This document shows, one piece after another, positions 16,501 through 24,263 of a stretch of 35,312 bases of DNA. The notes beneath the pieces were generated by a model. It did not search any database. It was not told where the DNA came from and worked only from the letters and a program-made list of their open reading frames with translations. The stretch is from contig CAAESW010000050.1 of the NCBI GenBank assembly GCA_900758845.1, positions 1-35,312 of the forward strand. Direction: 5' to 3'. The stretch's first letter is position 1. Each line of letters opens with the position of its first letter. The DNA comes from an uncultured Collinsella sp. GTDB lineage: Bacteria > Actinomycetota > Coriobacteriia > Coriobacteriales > Coriobacteriaceae. A program made the translations under genes and the position numbers.

Positions 16501-16696
16501 ACGCAAGAATACCGGTAACGGCAAACGCCAATCTACTGGGCGCCGGGGCATTGAACTCCTGAACCTCGGGATCAAAGCCGTGGTTGCGGAAGATCTGAGC
16601 GATATCCTCGGCAGCCAAGCGCTCTTCTTCGCTGCATGCCGGCGTAATGCCGGTGTTCTGCAGCAGGTGGTTAATATAGTTCTGGGTGTTCGCCAT
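13526..16696 (-). CDS. Membrane M28-like peptidase with a giant disordered insertion
   Basis: A 1056-residue protein whose ends resemble an M28 (aminopeptidase Y/S type) zinc peptidase. Before the insertion: two TM pairs at about 56-96 and 157-207, the His138-Tyr-Asp140 motif in VVVVAHYDSPR, and Asp235-Asn in GVMDNVAPF. Residues about 245-894 are low-complexity, acidic and rich in Ala/Glu/Gln/Pro, including a charged helical stretch (505-560) and a basic cluster (832-846). The M28 fold then resumes: WFVATGASDCDG (917-928), where the usual EE pair is replaced by SDCD, INLESVG in place of INLDMVG, and a final His in DDLPHNVNP. The enzyme may be altered or inactive. The ATG at 16696 has GGAG 6 nt upstream; 50 open codons before it lack a ribosome-binding site. 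The small membrane protein gene follows 21 nt downstream. Confidence 0.8.
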   Translation of the reverse strand: MANTQNYINHLLQNTGITPACSEEERLAAEDIAQIFRNHGFDPEVQEFNAPAPSRLAFAVTGILAFAGALLMGIGGGIGLVGTLLAIVGAVLYVLERTGHPVVSRLGKTGVSQNVIAYHKASGPLASPRNRPVVVVAHYDSPRAELLAREPYASYRALIAKLLPVATVAPAAVAILRILPLPGALKVLLWIVAILASLVALANAANIISNRHILPYTSGAVCNKSSVAAMLGVMDNVAPFQGENEFPDDVPFDTYFGEQKRRAEEMARAAAEYAAAQQQNDYGNTIEYEEPTYAEDEFGQPIAPDTQTEPEQGEAFDEQIEGFEGASADETLIGAIVPEDQNQAAQAEEFNDEVPAAEPAEESAEPEPKLYRNAAGNIRFGSDAIRALGMLPESCTLDYEEGEEPTFEPEPAPVVTVDDESAAVTAAVAESEAVSAIDPAAGLDILAPAAPAQDVADESDDDYVEQPRRVSYESDTDFSAEIPAATPHADIASAFSSIGASASNFFKGAFAKGKKFVDDFEEKRAAAREAAEQEAIAQQQAAEAARELAAQEFEQNEAMQSAPVEAAEATTSFESQQPASADVVEATTSFEAQQHVDSTMSFDAAQFDSTITFEKQGTAIAEPLPVSDEQGDAADDDEPVDAAEIQDAAEDEPVEANSDEEQYAAAEQDDSTEVEQEEVPAVSETPETDESRPYSTQIFTMPTPSGSGATVANVAPTQDETVDSLMAQISSQASPRPQMNVPDPASAPSPAPFSSPLASVPDPSLPSMKQANVASRTSLFDLPDPSAQVNDPFATAQGPEPTSAPVAPPMPVASGAQPIETISAPAPAAPKSRKRGLGGLFGRKKKNEQDSMSDWLGVEDDYDAKKSGRGIGSWDNFEDDNDGWKGGATSSDGASSEDMLSAVASMGDDELLGHDIWFVATGASDCDGAGMKAFLASHRDKLRGVFFINLESVGAGRLSVVTVEGEQQLLKGDRRIMNLVSKVCKSFHVDCGALEMPYAKTDAYAALEASRRALTIAGVDGTRLACARTEDDLPHNVNPTNIATVSEVVTEVIRRS

Positions 16697-16894
16697 GTGC
16701 GCTCCACATCCATAATCCGACAAATAGGCCCAATGCATGCACATTAGAACCGTATATAGTCGAAAGTATACCCCGAGCGAGCGCAAACGACCGAATTCGG
16801 GCCATCTTAACGCCCCGAGCGGACAAGGATATAGCCTAATCTCCATATCGGACTAAAATCATGGCAGCAAACCACCTTCTCATGCGAGGACTCT

Positions 16895-17917
16895 ATGACG
16901 GCAAGCGACACGACCGAGACAATTAAAAAGGGAAATTCGGAGCCCAGTTTCGATAAAACGGCTCAGCGCATCCTCAATCTTTTCTTTGTGCTCAATAGCT
17001 CCCCCGAACCGCTGACGACCGAGCAGATCGTCTTGGATTCTGACCTGGGATATGGCTCGGGCAATATCGACTCGGATAAGCGCAAGTTTCGACGCGATCG
17101 TGACAAACTGCTCGAACGCGGCATCTTAATCAAGGAGGTTCGCCCCACCGGCGCGCAGGAGACCGAGGAAAGCTCGTGGACAATCGACCGCGAGCACACG
17201 TTTGCGGCAGGCGGCCTCATTACCGCAGACGATGCCGATATCCTGCTCAACGCCATCGACCAGACACTAGCGGCCGGCTCATCCACTTTTGCCGCACCGC
17301 TTGCCGATATTCGCTCCAAGATTGCCTATCTCACCGGCAGGACGACGGTAGACGAGGCGCCGATCAGCCGCTCTCCCACCGTCGATGCGGTTTGGAGCGC
17401 CTTTGCCGAGCGTTGTGCGCTGCGATTTTTATATCAGAACGGACGCGGCGAGCAGAAAGAACGTACCGTCTGCGTCTACGGCATGTTCGAGCGCGAGGGC
17501 GTGGCGTACTTCTGCGGCCTCGACAACGTCACCGACGACATCAGGACATTCCGCTGCGACCGTATCGTACGCGCTTGGCGCCCTTCGAAGGCCTACGTCA
17601 TCCCCGCGAACTTCAATCTCAACGACTATCTGTTCTTTGAATTCGATTTTGCCGACCGACCGCCCGTTGCAGCCACGTTCTCATTCGCCCCTCAGACGCA
17701 GATCGATATGATCAACGGTCTCACGCGCGGGCGAGGCGAGCTCGCACACACCGATGTGGGATGGACCTGGACCGTTGACGTGCGCGATCTTGAAGCCGCC
17801 GCCTCATTTTGCATGGCCCACGCCATGGACGGCATGAGGCCCATGGCCCCCAAATCGCTCAAGCAGGCGTGGAACCACCTCATCGAAAGGACGGTGCACG
17901 AGTATGCCCGTGCGTAA
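16895..17917 (+). CDS. WYL-domain transcriptional regulator (first of pair, PafB/PafC-like)
   Basis: A 340-residue cytosolic protein with an N-terminal winged-helix region (about 22-95: TAQRILNLFFVL, then TTEQI and KFRRDRDKLLERGI), a helical linker, a WYL domain (about 165-255, with the YQNGRGE and FRCDRIVRA blocks) and a C-terminal WCX extension. WYL pairs of this layout act as the PafBC activator of the mycobacterial DNA-damage response, where the WYL part senses nucleic acid. The ATG at 16895 follows GAGGA. It overlaps the second WYL gene by 14 nt, so the two are made together and may form one heterodimer. Role in DNA damage here is an inference supported by the convergent helicase gene. 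Confidence 0.88.
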   Translation: MTASDTTETIKKGNSEPSFDKTAQRILNLFFVLNSSPEPLTTEQIVLDSDLGYGSGNIDSDKRKFRRDRDKLLERGILIKEVRPTGAQETEESSWTIDREHTFAAGGLITADDADILLNAIDQTLAAGSSTFAAPLADIRSKIAYLTGRTTVDEAPISRSPTVDAVWSAFAERCALRFLYQNGRGEQKERTVCVYGMFEREGVAYFCGLDNVTDDIRTFRCDRIVRAWRPSKAYVIPANFNLNDYLFFEFDFADRPPVAATFSFAPQTQIDMINGLTRGRGELAHTDVGWTWTVDVRDLEAAASFCMAHAMDGMRPMAPKSLKQAWNHLIERTVHEYARA

Positions 17918-18821
17918 ACTCACCAGCGAGCAGAGACTCTCGCGCGCCATCGACATCATGGAAGCCCTCTACGCCGCCGGCGAGAGCGGCATGACACGAA
18001 CCGAGATTTGCAGTCGCTTTGACATCACGGGGGTATCGCTCGACGAGATTCTCGAGATCGTCTCGACGCTCGCGGACCGAGAATCGGGCGCGCGCATCAT
18101 CTGCGAATGCCGCGGCGAGCGTGTGGTCCTCACCGGTGACGCCGGTCGTGTGCTACCGCTGCGCCTGAGTGCCGCCGAGGGCGCTGTGCTCAACCATGAA
18201 CTTGAATCGTTGGGGATCGAGCCCCAGGCGGCGGCTCGGATTCGGCATGCTCTTCTACCCGAAGAGCTCGGCTATAACCAGCGCGTCTTTGACACCGTCA
18301 ACCACGGGTCGCACTGGCAGCAGCTGAGCTGCGCCATTCAGGACGGCGTTCGCTGCCGCATCTCGTATCGCTCGATGGACGATGCACGGCCACGTGAGCG
18401 TCTGGTCGACCCCTTGCGCATTACGGCAAACGGCGACCAAACATACCTGATTGCCTGGGACATCGCGGTCGATGAGCGGCGCACCTATCGCATGGATAAA
18501 ATCGAGGGACTCACCTTGACGGAAGACTCCGTCGTGCCTCATGCACCGGACGTCACATCCCTCCACGATTCCCTTGCTCGGACGCAGCGTAGCGCAAAGC
18601 TCTTGATGCCATTCGATATGGCGGAGTATCTGGACTGGGCCGGCATCACCCTAATCGAGCGCAGCGGGGCAGACATGGCAACGGTAACCGTGCATTACGG
18701 CTCCGAGCGTTGGCTACTGAGCCAGATAATCGCAGCGGGCGGAGCCATCCGCATCTTGGATGACCCCGCCCTGTCAAAGCGTCTGTGCGATATGGCAAAA
18801 ACCCTCGTCTGTCCGCTTTAG
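17904..18821 (+). CDS. WYL-domain transcriptional regulator (second of pair)
   Basis: A 305-residue partner of the preceding regulator, with an N-terminal helix-turn-helix (about 8-62: RLSRAIDIMEALYAAG, TRTEICSRFDI), a middle domain, a WYL domain (about 135-205: CRISYRSMDDA, TYLIAWDIAVDERRTYRMDKI) and a C-terminal WCX part. It overlaps the first gene by 14 nt and has AAAGGA within that gene's 3' end as ribosome-binding site. Its stop codon overlaps the stop of the convergent helicase gene, leaving no room for an independent terminator. Paralogy to the upstream gene is clear in domain order but sequence divergence is high, as usual for PafB versus PafC. Confidence 0.88.
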   Translation: MPVRKLTSEQRLSRAIDIMEALYAAGESGMTRTEICSRFDITGVSLDEILEIVSTLADRESGARIICECRGERVVLTGDAGRVLPLRLSAAEGAVLNHELESLGIEPQAAARIRHALLPEELGYNQRVFDTVNHGSHWQQLSCAIQDGVRCRISYRSMDDARPRERLVDPLRITANGDQTYLIAWDIAVDERRTYRMDKIEGLTLTEDSVVPHAPDVTSLHDSLARTQRSAKLLMPFDMAEYLDWAGITLIERSGADMATVTVHYGSERWLLSQIIAAGGAIRILDDPALSKRLCDMAKTLVCPL

Positions 18822-21712
18822 CGCCGCCGCTCGTGGCGTGCACGCCACAGTTGCAGATAGTGCCCGATCTGCGCCGATTCGATGCGCTGGTAGGAGCTCG
18901 TGGGCAGCGACGTTAAGAACTTCTTTCCGTAGCCCTTCGTCACCAGGCGCGGGTCGGCCAGAATCAGCACGCCGCAATCGGTCGACGAGCGGATAAGGCG
19001 GCCGGCCGCCTGCTTGACCTCGAGCACCGCCTCGGGCAGCGAATAGCGCGCCCAAGCGCGGTCTTCGCGCAGATTGCGCTCGCACGAGAGCGGGTCCGTA
19101 GGGCTCGAGAACGGCAGTTTGGGAATGATGACGCAGCGCAGCGTCTCGCCGCTGGCGTCGAATCCCTCCCAAAAGGCCTTAAGAGCAAAAAGCGACGAGG
19201 TCGGCTCGTTGATAAACCGGTCGCGCAGGCGACGAGGAGATGAGTTGCGCTGCTGGCAGTTGAGCTCCAGACCCGCACGGGCCATCTTGGGCTCAACGCG
19301 GGCGTACAGGTCTTCCATGTCGCGCCGATTGGTGAACAGTGTGAGCACCGATCCGCCCATGGCAAGATGGGCGTCGACCAGCACGCGCTCGAGCGCCGTA
19401 AGATAGCTCTCGCGATCGCGCGGATCGGGGATATCGCCCGCAACGACTACAGCCATGTTCGAATCGAAGTCGTAGCTCGAGTCCAAGTGCAACGATGAGG
19501 ATGTTGAAGCACCGATGCGATCGAGGCCGACCGCGTGGTTAAAGTGTTCAAAGCTTTTGGACACCGTCATGGTCGCCGAGGCAAAGATAGCCGTGTGAAC
19601 CTCGGGCAGCCACTCGGTTGCCAAGGCCTCGCCAATGTCGATGCGCTCTGCGGTCATTGACTCTCCGCCGGCACGCAACCTGCGATTGACCTGCAGCGAA
19701 TACACGTAGTGTTCATCGGTGCCATCAATGATGAGTTTGAGGTTCTCGGCCAGCTCGTGCAGGCGGCGCGAGATATCGCCCAGGTCGACAACAACCTCGG
19801 GCTTGTCGGCGGCGACGGCTTGCACCAGCGCGTCGACGCTCTTGTCAGCTTGTTCCAATGCGTCGATGGCAGTGTAGGCCGACGGTAAGAAATCATGCCA
19901 GTCGTCAGATTCGCGCAGCTCGGGGCCAATCCATAGATTGGCATTGTCATAACCCCCACGGGCACGGCGGCCGAGCTCGCGAACGCCATCGAACACGTCG
20001 GCGATTGCCATGCTCGCGCGCGCAACCGTCGACGTCGCCTTGGCAGTAAGGCCCAGATAGAGCGTAGAGCCCTCGGAGGTTGCCAAATCACGGGAAACCT
20101 GGCTTAGCGCGCCGGTGCTCGAGCCACCCAGGCGCTCAAACAGAACGCGTGATTCGTCCGCCGACACCACGCGCGCCCACTGACGGCGCGCCTCGCGCTC
20201 GATGGAATGGGCCTCGTCGATTACCCAATGACGAATCGGAGGCAAAATCCTGCCCTCGGCCGCAACATTGCGGAACAGCAGGGAATGGTTGGTGACCACC
20301 ACATCGGCATGCGCCGCACGACGGCGAGCGCCGTGGACCAAACATTTATCAGGGAAAAACGGGCAGAGGCGACGAGCACACTCGCGCGAGGCCGTCGTAA
20401 AGTCGGGGCGGTTGACGCTGCGCCACCGAATGCCAAGTGAGTCGAGGTCGCCATCGGCTGATTGGCAAACGTACGCCATAATGACCGCGACCGCCGTGAG
20501 CGTGTCCGCCGGATCGCGCTTGGTGATAATCTCGACCTGGCCGCGGCTCATGCGCTCAAGTTTGCGCAGGCACGGATAGTGGTCATACCCCTTGAGAGCG
20601 CAAAATGACAGACCACCTTCCAGTTGCTCGGCAAGTTTTGGCAGCTCATGGTATATGAGCTGGTCGGCAAGATTGTTCGATTTGGTCGCAATACCAACCG
20701 TGATGTTGTTACGGCGTGCTGCCTCGGCAAAAGGCACCAGATAGGCCATCGATTTGCCGACGCCTGTGCCCGCCTCAATTACACGATGAGTGCCCGTGAC
20801 CAGCGCATCGCGGACCTCGAGCGCCATCGCGATCTGCTCATCACGCGGCTCGTAGGTGGGATACATGCGATTGACCAGGCCACCTGGCGCATAGTCTGCC
20901 TCAATCTCCTCACGACTCGGCATCTTGAGGACCGGCAGTTCGTCGGCGTCCACCCGATCGTCGGCGCGATCGGCCTTGAGAACGTCAGTACGAGCGGCGC
21001 TGAGAGAGAAGATAGAACCAGGGTTCTGCCCTGCCAAGAATGAGAAGATAGGACGATAGGACCAAGGCACATCCGGATGCATGTCGGCTAGGCGCGCCAT
21101 GAGGCCCTGGGGCAATTCGGTGAGCGCCACGAGCAACACGCGCCATACGCCACACAGGGCGTCGACGTCGGCATTGGCACGGTGTGATACCGAGTCACAG
21201 CCAAACAGATCGGCCATAAAAGACAGCTTGTGCGAGGCCAGGCGCGGAAGCGCGATGCGCGACAGCGCCAGCGAATCGATCCAAATATCGCTCACGTTGA
21301 CGCCGCCTTTGACCGACTCGATAAACGAGCGGTCGAACGTGGCGTTATGTGCGATCACCGGGCAACCACCGACAAAATCGGCGAGAGCGGCGACGGCTTC
21401 AACGGCCGACGGGGCATCTGCCACATCGGCATTTGTAATGCTCGTGAGCTCGGTAATCTCGGCGGGAATCAGCTGCTTGGGATGCACGAAGGTATCGAAA
21501 CGGCCGACGATCTCGCGGCCCGAAAGACGGGCCGCCGAGATCTCGATCAGCTCGTTGTCCTGCACCGAAAGACCTGTGGTCTCGGTATCGAGGACAATCA
21601 CATCTTCCTCGATGAGGCCGAAGGACTGCGTTTTGGCGCGTTCGGCAAGCGTGGCATAGGAGTCGATGACAAACTGCGGCGTTCCTGACGAAACCGCGTC
21701 CTCGATTAGCAT
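18818..21712 (-). CDS. dinG: DinG-family helicase with N-terminal DEDDh exonuclease
   Basis: A 964-residue fusion, longer than E. coli DinG because of its DnaQ-like nuclease domain. Nuclease residues: Asp42/Glu44 in DTETTG, His122-Asp127 in HNATFD and His178...Asp183. Helicase residues: Walker A EAGTGVGKS (313-321) and DEAH (499-502). Four cysteines (381, 445, 450, 457) lie where XPD/DinG helicases bind a 4Fe-4S cluster. Such proteins unwind DNA or degrade single strands; this fused type occurs in Firmicutes and Actinobacteria. The ATG at 21712 sits inside the end of ddl (7-nt overlap), so translation is coupled. It converges on the WYL pair with overlapping stop codons. Both nuclease and ATPase appear intact. 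Confidence 0.92.
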   Translation of the reverse strand: MLIEDAVSSGTPQFVIDSYATLAERAKTQSFGLIEEDVIVLDTETTGLSVQDNELIEISAARLSGREIVGRFDTFVHPKQLIPAEITELTSITNADVADAPSAVEAVAALADFVGGCPVIAHNATFDRSFIESVKGGVNVSDIWIDSLALSRIALPRLASHKLSFMADLFGCDSVSHRANADVDALCGVWRVLLVALTELPQGLMARLADMHPDVPWSYRPIFSFLAGQNPGSIFSLSAARTDVLKADRADDRVDADELPVLKMPSREEIEADYAPGGLVNRMYPTYEPRDEQIAMALEVRDALVTGTHRVIEAGTGVGKSMAYLVPFAEAARRNNITVGIATKSNNLADQLIYHELPKLAEQLEGGLSFCALKGYDHYPCLRKLERMSRGQVEIITKRDPADTLTAVAVIMAYVCQSADGDLDSLGIRWRSVNRPDFTTASRECARRLCPFFPDKCLVHGARRRAAHADVVVTNHSLLFRNVAAEGRILPPIRHWVIDEAHSIEREARRQWARVVSADESRVLFERLGGSSTGALSQVSRDLATSEGSTLYLGLTAKATSTVARASMAIADVFDGVRELGRRARGGYDNANLWIGPELRESDDWHDFLPSAYTAIDALEQADKSVDALVQAVAADKPEVVVDLGDISRRLHELAENLKLIIDGTDEHYVYSLQVNRRLRAGGESMTAERIDIGEALATEWLPEVHTAIFASATMTVSKSFEHFNHAVGLDRIGASTSSSLHLDSSYDFDSNMAVVVAGDIPDPRDRESYLTALERVLVDAHLAMGGSVLTLFTNRRDMEDLYARVEPKMARAGLELNCQQRNSSPRRLRDRFINEPTSSLFALKAFWEGFDASGETLRCVIIPKLPFSSPTDPLSCERNLREDRAWARYSLPEAVLEVKQAAGRLIRSSTDCGVLILADPRLVTKGYGKKFLTSLPTSSYQRIESAQIGHYLQLWRARHERRR

Positions 21713-22671
21713 GCAATGCCCGCTCGACGAAGACCCATACGGATCAGGCTGTCACAGACCTGCGGGAACGTCATGTCGTCGGTGTGGCGGATCTCATCCG
21801 GATACAGCGACGTATCGGTCATGCCGGGAATGGTATTGGTCTCGAGGATAACGGGGCCGTCCTCGCTCACGATAAAATCGCTGCGCGAGATACCCAGGCA
21901 ACCGAGGGCCTTGTGAGCGGCGCAGGCAAGCTCCTGAGCGCGAGCGTAATTCTCGGGCGAAATCTGCGCCGGAATGCGATGGATGTCCGTAGGGTCGACA
22001 TACTTCACGTCCAGATCGTAGAACTCACAGTCCTCGGGCTTGCGAATCTCGACAATCGGCAGGGCGCGCACGTCGTCCTCGCCGTACACGCCGACGGTGA
22101 TCTCGGTACCCTCGATGCACTTCTCGACCAGCACTTTGTCGCCGTACTCAAACGCCTTGGCGATTGCCGCGGGCAGCTCGGAGGGCTCATGGACCAGGGA
22201 AATGCCATAGCTGGAACCGTTGACGGCCGGCTTCACAAAGCAGCGCTCGCCACAGACCTCGACGATATGATCGATATTGACTTCATCGCCCACCTCGAGC
22301 GCAAGGCCGGGGGCAATGGGAATGCCCGCCTTGGCGTACAGGAGCTTAGAGACCTCCTTGTCGGCACCGCAGGCGCTGGCAAGCACGCCCGAGGCCGTGT
22401 AGGGGATACCCAGGGTCTCCATGGCGCCCTGCATGGCGCCATCCTCACCGCCGGCGCCGTGCATGGCGATAAATGCCACGTCAAAGCCGCCGGTTGCCAT
22501 GGTTACCATAAAGTCATCGGCGGCCGTGTCGAGCAGCTTCACCGAAGTGTAGCCGGCCTCCTTCAAGGCAACCACGACGTTCTTTCCCGAATTGAGCGAG
22601 ATCTCGCGCTCAGCGGAATGACCGCCCGCCAAGACCGCTACGTGCATGTTCTCTAGGCTTTTACCCGGCAT
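21706..22671 (-). CDS. ddl: D-alanine--D-alanine ligase
   Basis: Ddl makes the D-Ala-D-Ala dipeptide used in peptidoglycan precursors, using ATP. The 321-residue ATP-grasp protein shows LAGGHSAEREISLNSG (14-29), HGAGGEDGAMQG (71-82), KPAVNGSSYG (147-156) and the C-terminal ETNTIPGMTDTSLYP block that holds Mg-ATP. The Tyr in GSSYG fits a normal D-Ala-D-Ala ligase; I see nothing specific to depsipeptide ligases. The ATG at 22671 follows GAGGAGGAG by 7 nt, which favours it over the open frame further upstream. Downstream it overlaps the DinG-like gene; upstream it is divergent from rlmN. Confidence 0.95.
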   Translation of the reverse strand: MPGKSLENMHVAVLAGGHSAEREISLNSGKNVVVALKEAGYTSVKLLDTAADDFMVTMATGGFDVAFIAMHGAGGEDGAMQGAMETLGIPYTASGVLASACGADKEVSKLLYAKAGIPIAPGLALEVGDEVNIDHIVEVCGERCFVKPAVNGSSYGISLVHEPSELPAAIAKAFEYGDKVLVEKCIEGTEITVGVYGEDDVRALPIVEIRKPEDCEFYDLDVKYVDPTDIHRIPAQISPENYARAQELACAAHKALGCLGISRSDFIVSEDGPVILETNTIPGMTDTSLYPDEIRHTDDMTFPQVCDSLIRMGLRRAGIAC

Positions 22672-22712
22672 GGGCAGACTCCTCCTCTTTAATTTCTGCA
22701 GCTGATACCATA

Positions 22713-22742
22713 TTGTAGCGATACCCTCTACGTTTCCCCAAA
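22713..22742 (-). promoter_or_regulatory. Candidate promoter of ddl-dinG
   Basis: On the minus strand TTGGGG (22742-22737) and TACAAT (22718-22713) are 18 bp apart, about 40 nt before the ddl start, in the rlmN-ddl divergent region. Confidence 0.45.
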
Positions 22743-22756
22743 ATCGAAAGGCTTCC

Positions 22757-23809
22757 ATGAATCCCAGGACTAAATCTCAGGACATTCGCGACTTGAGCCA
22801 AAACGATATTCGCGAGCTCGTGGCCGAACTTGGCCAGCCCGCCTTCCGCGCGAAGCAGCTCATCGAATGGGTCTTTGAGAAGAACGTTTGTTCGTTCGAC
22901 GACATGACCAACCTTCCCAAGGCTTTCCGCGAGCAGCTTAAAGAGGCTTTTGCCTTTGATACGCCGACTGAACTCACCAAGCAAGTTTCCAAAGATGGCT
23001 CGCGCAAGTATCTGCTCGAGTACCACGACGGCGTTTCCGTCGAGACCGTCGGCATGCCCCGTCGTAACAAGCTTTCCGTCTGCGTTTCCACCCAGGCAGG
23101 CTGTGGCATGGGCTGTGCCTTTTGCGCTACCGGTCTCAACGGCCTCAAGCGCTCTCTGACCGCTCAAGAGATCGTCGACCAGGTACTTCATGTATCCAAC
23201 GACTTTGGCGAGCGCGCCACGAGCGTTGTCTTCATGGGCCAGGGCGAGCCGTTTGCCAACTATGACGAGGTCCTCAAGGCGCTGCGAATCCTCAACGACC
23301 CCGATGGCATCGGTATCGGCGCTCGTCACCTCACGGTCTCTACCAGTGGCGTTATTCCCGGTATTCGCAAATTTGCCGACATCCCCGAGCAGTTCACGCT
23401 TGCCGTTTCCCTGCATTCCGCCATCCGGTCGACACGCAATAAGCTCATGCCCGGTGTTAAGAAGTACACGCTGCTCCGCCTTCACGAGGCGCTTCAACTC
23501 TACACCGAGAAGACTGGCCGCCGCCCGACCTATGAGTATGCCATGATCGAAGGCGTCAACGATACGAATCCCGAGATGCAGGCGCTCTGCGACTTCTGCG
23601 AGGGAACGTTGTGCCACGTTAACCTGATTCAACTTAACGACATCGAGGGTAGCCCGCTCAAGCCGTCGCCGATTCATAAGGTTGAGGATCTTCAGCGTCG
23701 TCTTGAGTCCCGTGGCATCGAGACCACGATTCGTAACTCCCGTGGTAACGATATTGACGCCGCTTGCGGACAGCTGAAGCAGCGCTTCAAAGTTCAGAAG
23801 AACGCATAG
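22757..23809 (+). CDS. rlmN: 23S rRNA (A2503-C2)/tRNA (A37) methyltransferase
   Basis: RlmN is a radical-SAM enzyme that methylates C2 of A2503 in 23S rRNA and A37 in some tRNAs. The 350-residue protein has the cluster motif Cys116-x3-Cys120-x2-Cys123 (CGMGCAFC), the GQGEPFANYD block, and the C-terminal Cys337 in DIDAACGQL; together with an upstream Cys this drives the methyl-transfer chemistry. GAAAGG lies about 6 nt before the ATG. It is divergent from ddl and transcribed against replication; a strong terminator follows. Full length and complete active site make the call secure; the related Cfr resistance enzyme is not indicated, because the RlmN hallmark DIDAACGQL is retained. Confidence 0.95.
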   Translation: MNPRTKSQDIRDLSQNDIRELVAELGQPAFRAKQLIEWVFEKNVCSFDDMTNLPKAFREQLKEAFAFDTPTELTKQVSKDGSRKYLLEYHDGVSVETVGMPRRNKLSVCVSTQAGCGMGCAFCATGLNGLKRSLTAQEIVDQVLHVSNDFGERATSVVFMGQGEPFANYDEVLKALRILNDPDGIGIGARHLTVSTSGVIPGIRKFADIPEQFTLAVSLHSAIRSTRNKLMPGVKKYTLLRLHEALQLYTEKTGRRPTYEYAMIEGVNDTNPEMQALCDFCEGTLCHVNLIQLNDIEGSPLKPSPIHKVEDLQRRLESRGIETTIRNSRGNDIDAACGQLKQRFKVQKNA

Positions 23810-23827
23810 GGGAGTCGCATCCCAAAA

Positions 23828-23843
23828 CGTTTCATGTGAAACA
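23828..23843. promoter_or_regulatory. Near-consensus parS-like site downstream of rlmN
   Basis: CGTTTCATGTGAAACA differs from the perfect parS sites at 25991-26084 at the outermost base and one central base. It lies just before the rlmN terminator, about 2.1 kb from the main cluster. Confidence 0.5.
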
Positions 23844-23846
23844 TCG

Positions 23847-23883
23847 AACGACCCCGGTTACAGAATATGCAACCGGGGTCGTT
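23847..23883 (+). terminator. rlmN terminator
   Basis: A 13-bp stem AACGACCCCGGTT/AACCGGGGTCGTT with an 11-nt loop, followed by TCATTTATT. Confidence 0.8.
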
Positions 23884-23944
23884 TCATTTATTGACCTTAA
23901 TTTTGAATCAGCTGCTACCTGTCCCATTTTTTACGGCCAAAATA

Positions 23945-23981
23945 AGGGGTCCTTGTCTCATGAAATCAGACAAGGACCCCT
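23945..23981 (-). terminator. Terminator of the parAB operon
   Basis: A 14-bp stem AGGGGTCCTTGTCT/AGACAAGGACCCCT with a 9-nt loop, followed on the minus strand by TATTTTG. It lies 28 nt past the stop of the YtxH-like gene. Confidence 0.8.
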
Positions 23982-24000
23982 CAAATATGCTGAGTAATTG

Positions 24001-24012
24001 TTAGGTACCTAA
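24001..24012. repeat. 12-bp palindrome TTAGGTACCTAA (copy 1)
   Basis: A perfect palindrome overlapping the stop codon of the YtxH-like gene. The same 12 bp, plus the preceding G, occur at 27505-27516 between khpB and yidC. Possible protein-binding site. Confidence 0.5.
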
Positions 24013-24263
24013 TAGCCTACATTTTCCCATTGGTTGCTGACCCAACCTTGATTAATCTTGGGATTCTTCGTTACCTGAGCAGTACGCATGGCAACATCTT
24101 CCGTCATAACATCCATTTTCTTTTTGGAAGTATCGACGATATCTTGCGCGCCACGAAGCAAACGACCTCGAAGTTCATCGTCTGTCGCGATCTTATAGCC
24201 AGCAAAGGCACCAGCCGCGACAGTCGTCACCAATGCAATCGCTGTTAAAATCTTATTCCTCAT
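24009..24263 (-). CDS. Small YtxH-like membrane protein coupled to parB
   Basis: An 84-residue protein with one N-terminal hydrophobic helix (about 5-23), a short GYKIATDDELRGRLLRG segment and a lysine- and charge-rich helical part, resembling YtxH-type small membrane proteins. The ATG at 24263 is preceded by AAGGAGG that lies inside parB, and the first 11 nt overlap the parB end, so it is translated with parB. Longer forms starting further upstream would lack this ribosome-binding site. Its position at the end of the parA-parB operon suggests a membrane link for the segregation machinery, but that is conjecture. Confidence 0.75.
   Translation of the reverse strand: MRNKILTAIALVTTVAAGAFAGYKIATDDELRGRLLRGAQDIVDTSKKKMDVMTEDVAMRTAQVTKNPKINQGWVSNQWENVGY

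Noticed and set aside
13481..16747. Long plus-strand open frame opposite the M28-like gene
   Set aside because: It mirrors the GC-rich, low-complexity minus-strand gene. Its translation is Arg/Leu/Gly-rich with no motif, while the minus strand shows M28 motifs and a good ribosome-binding site.
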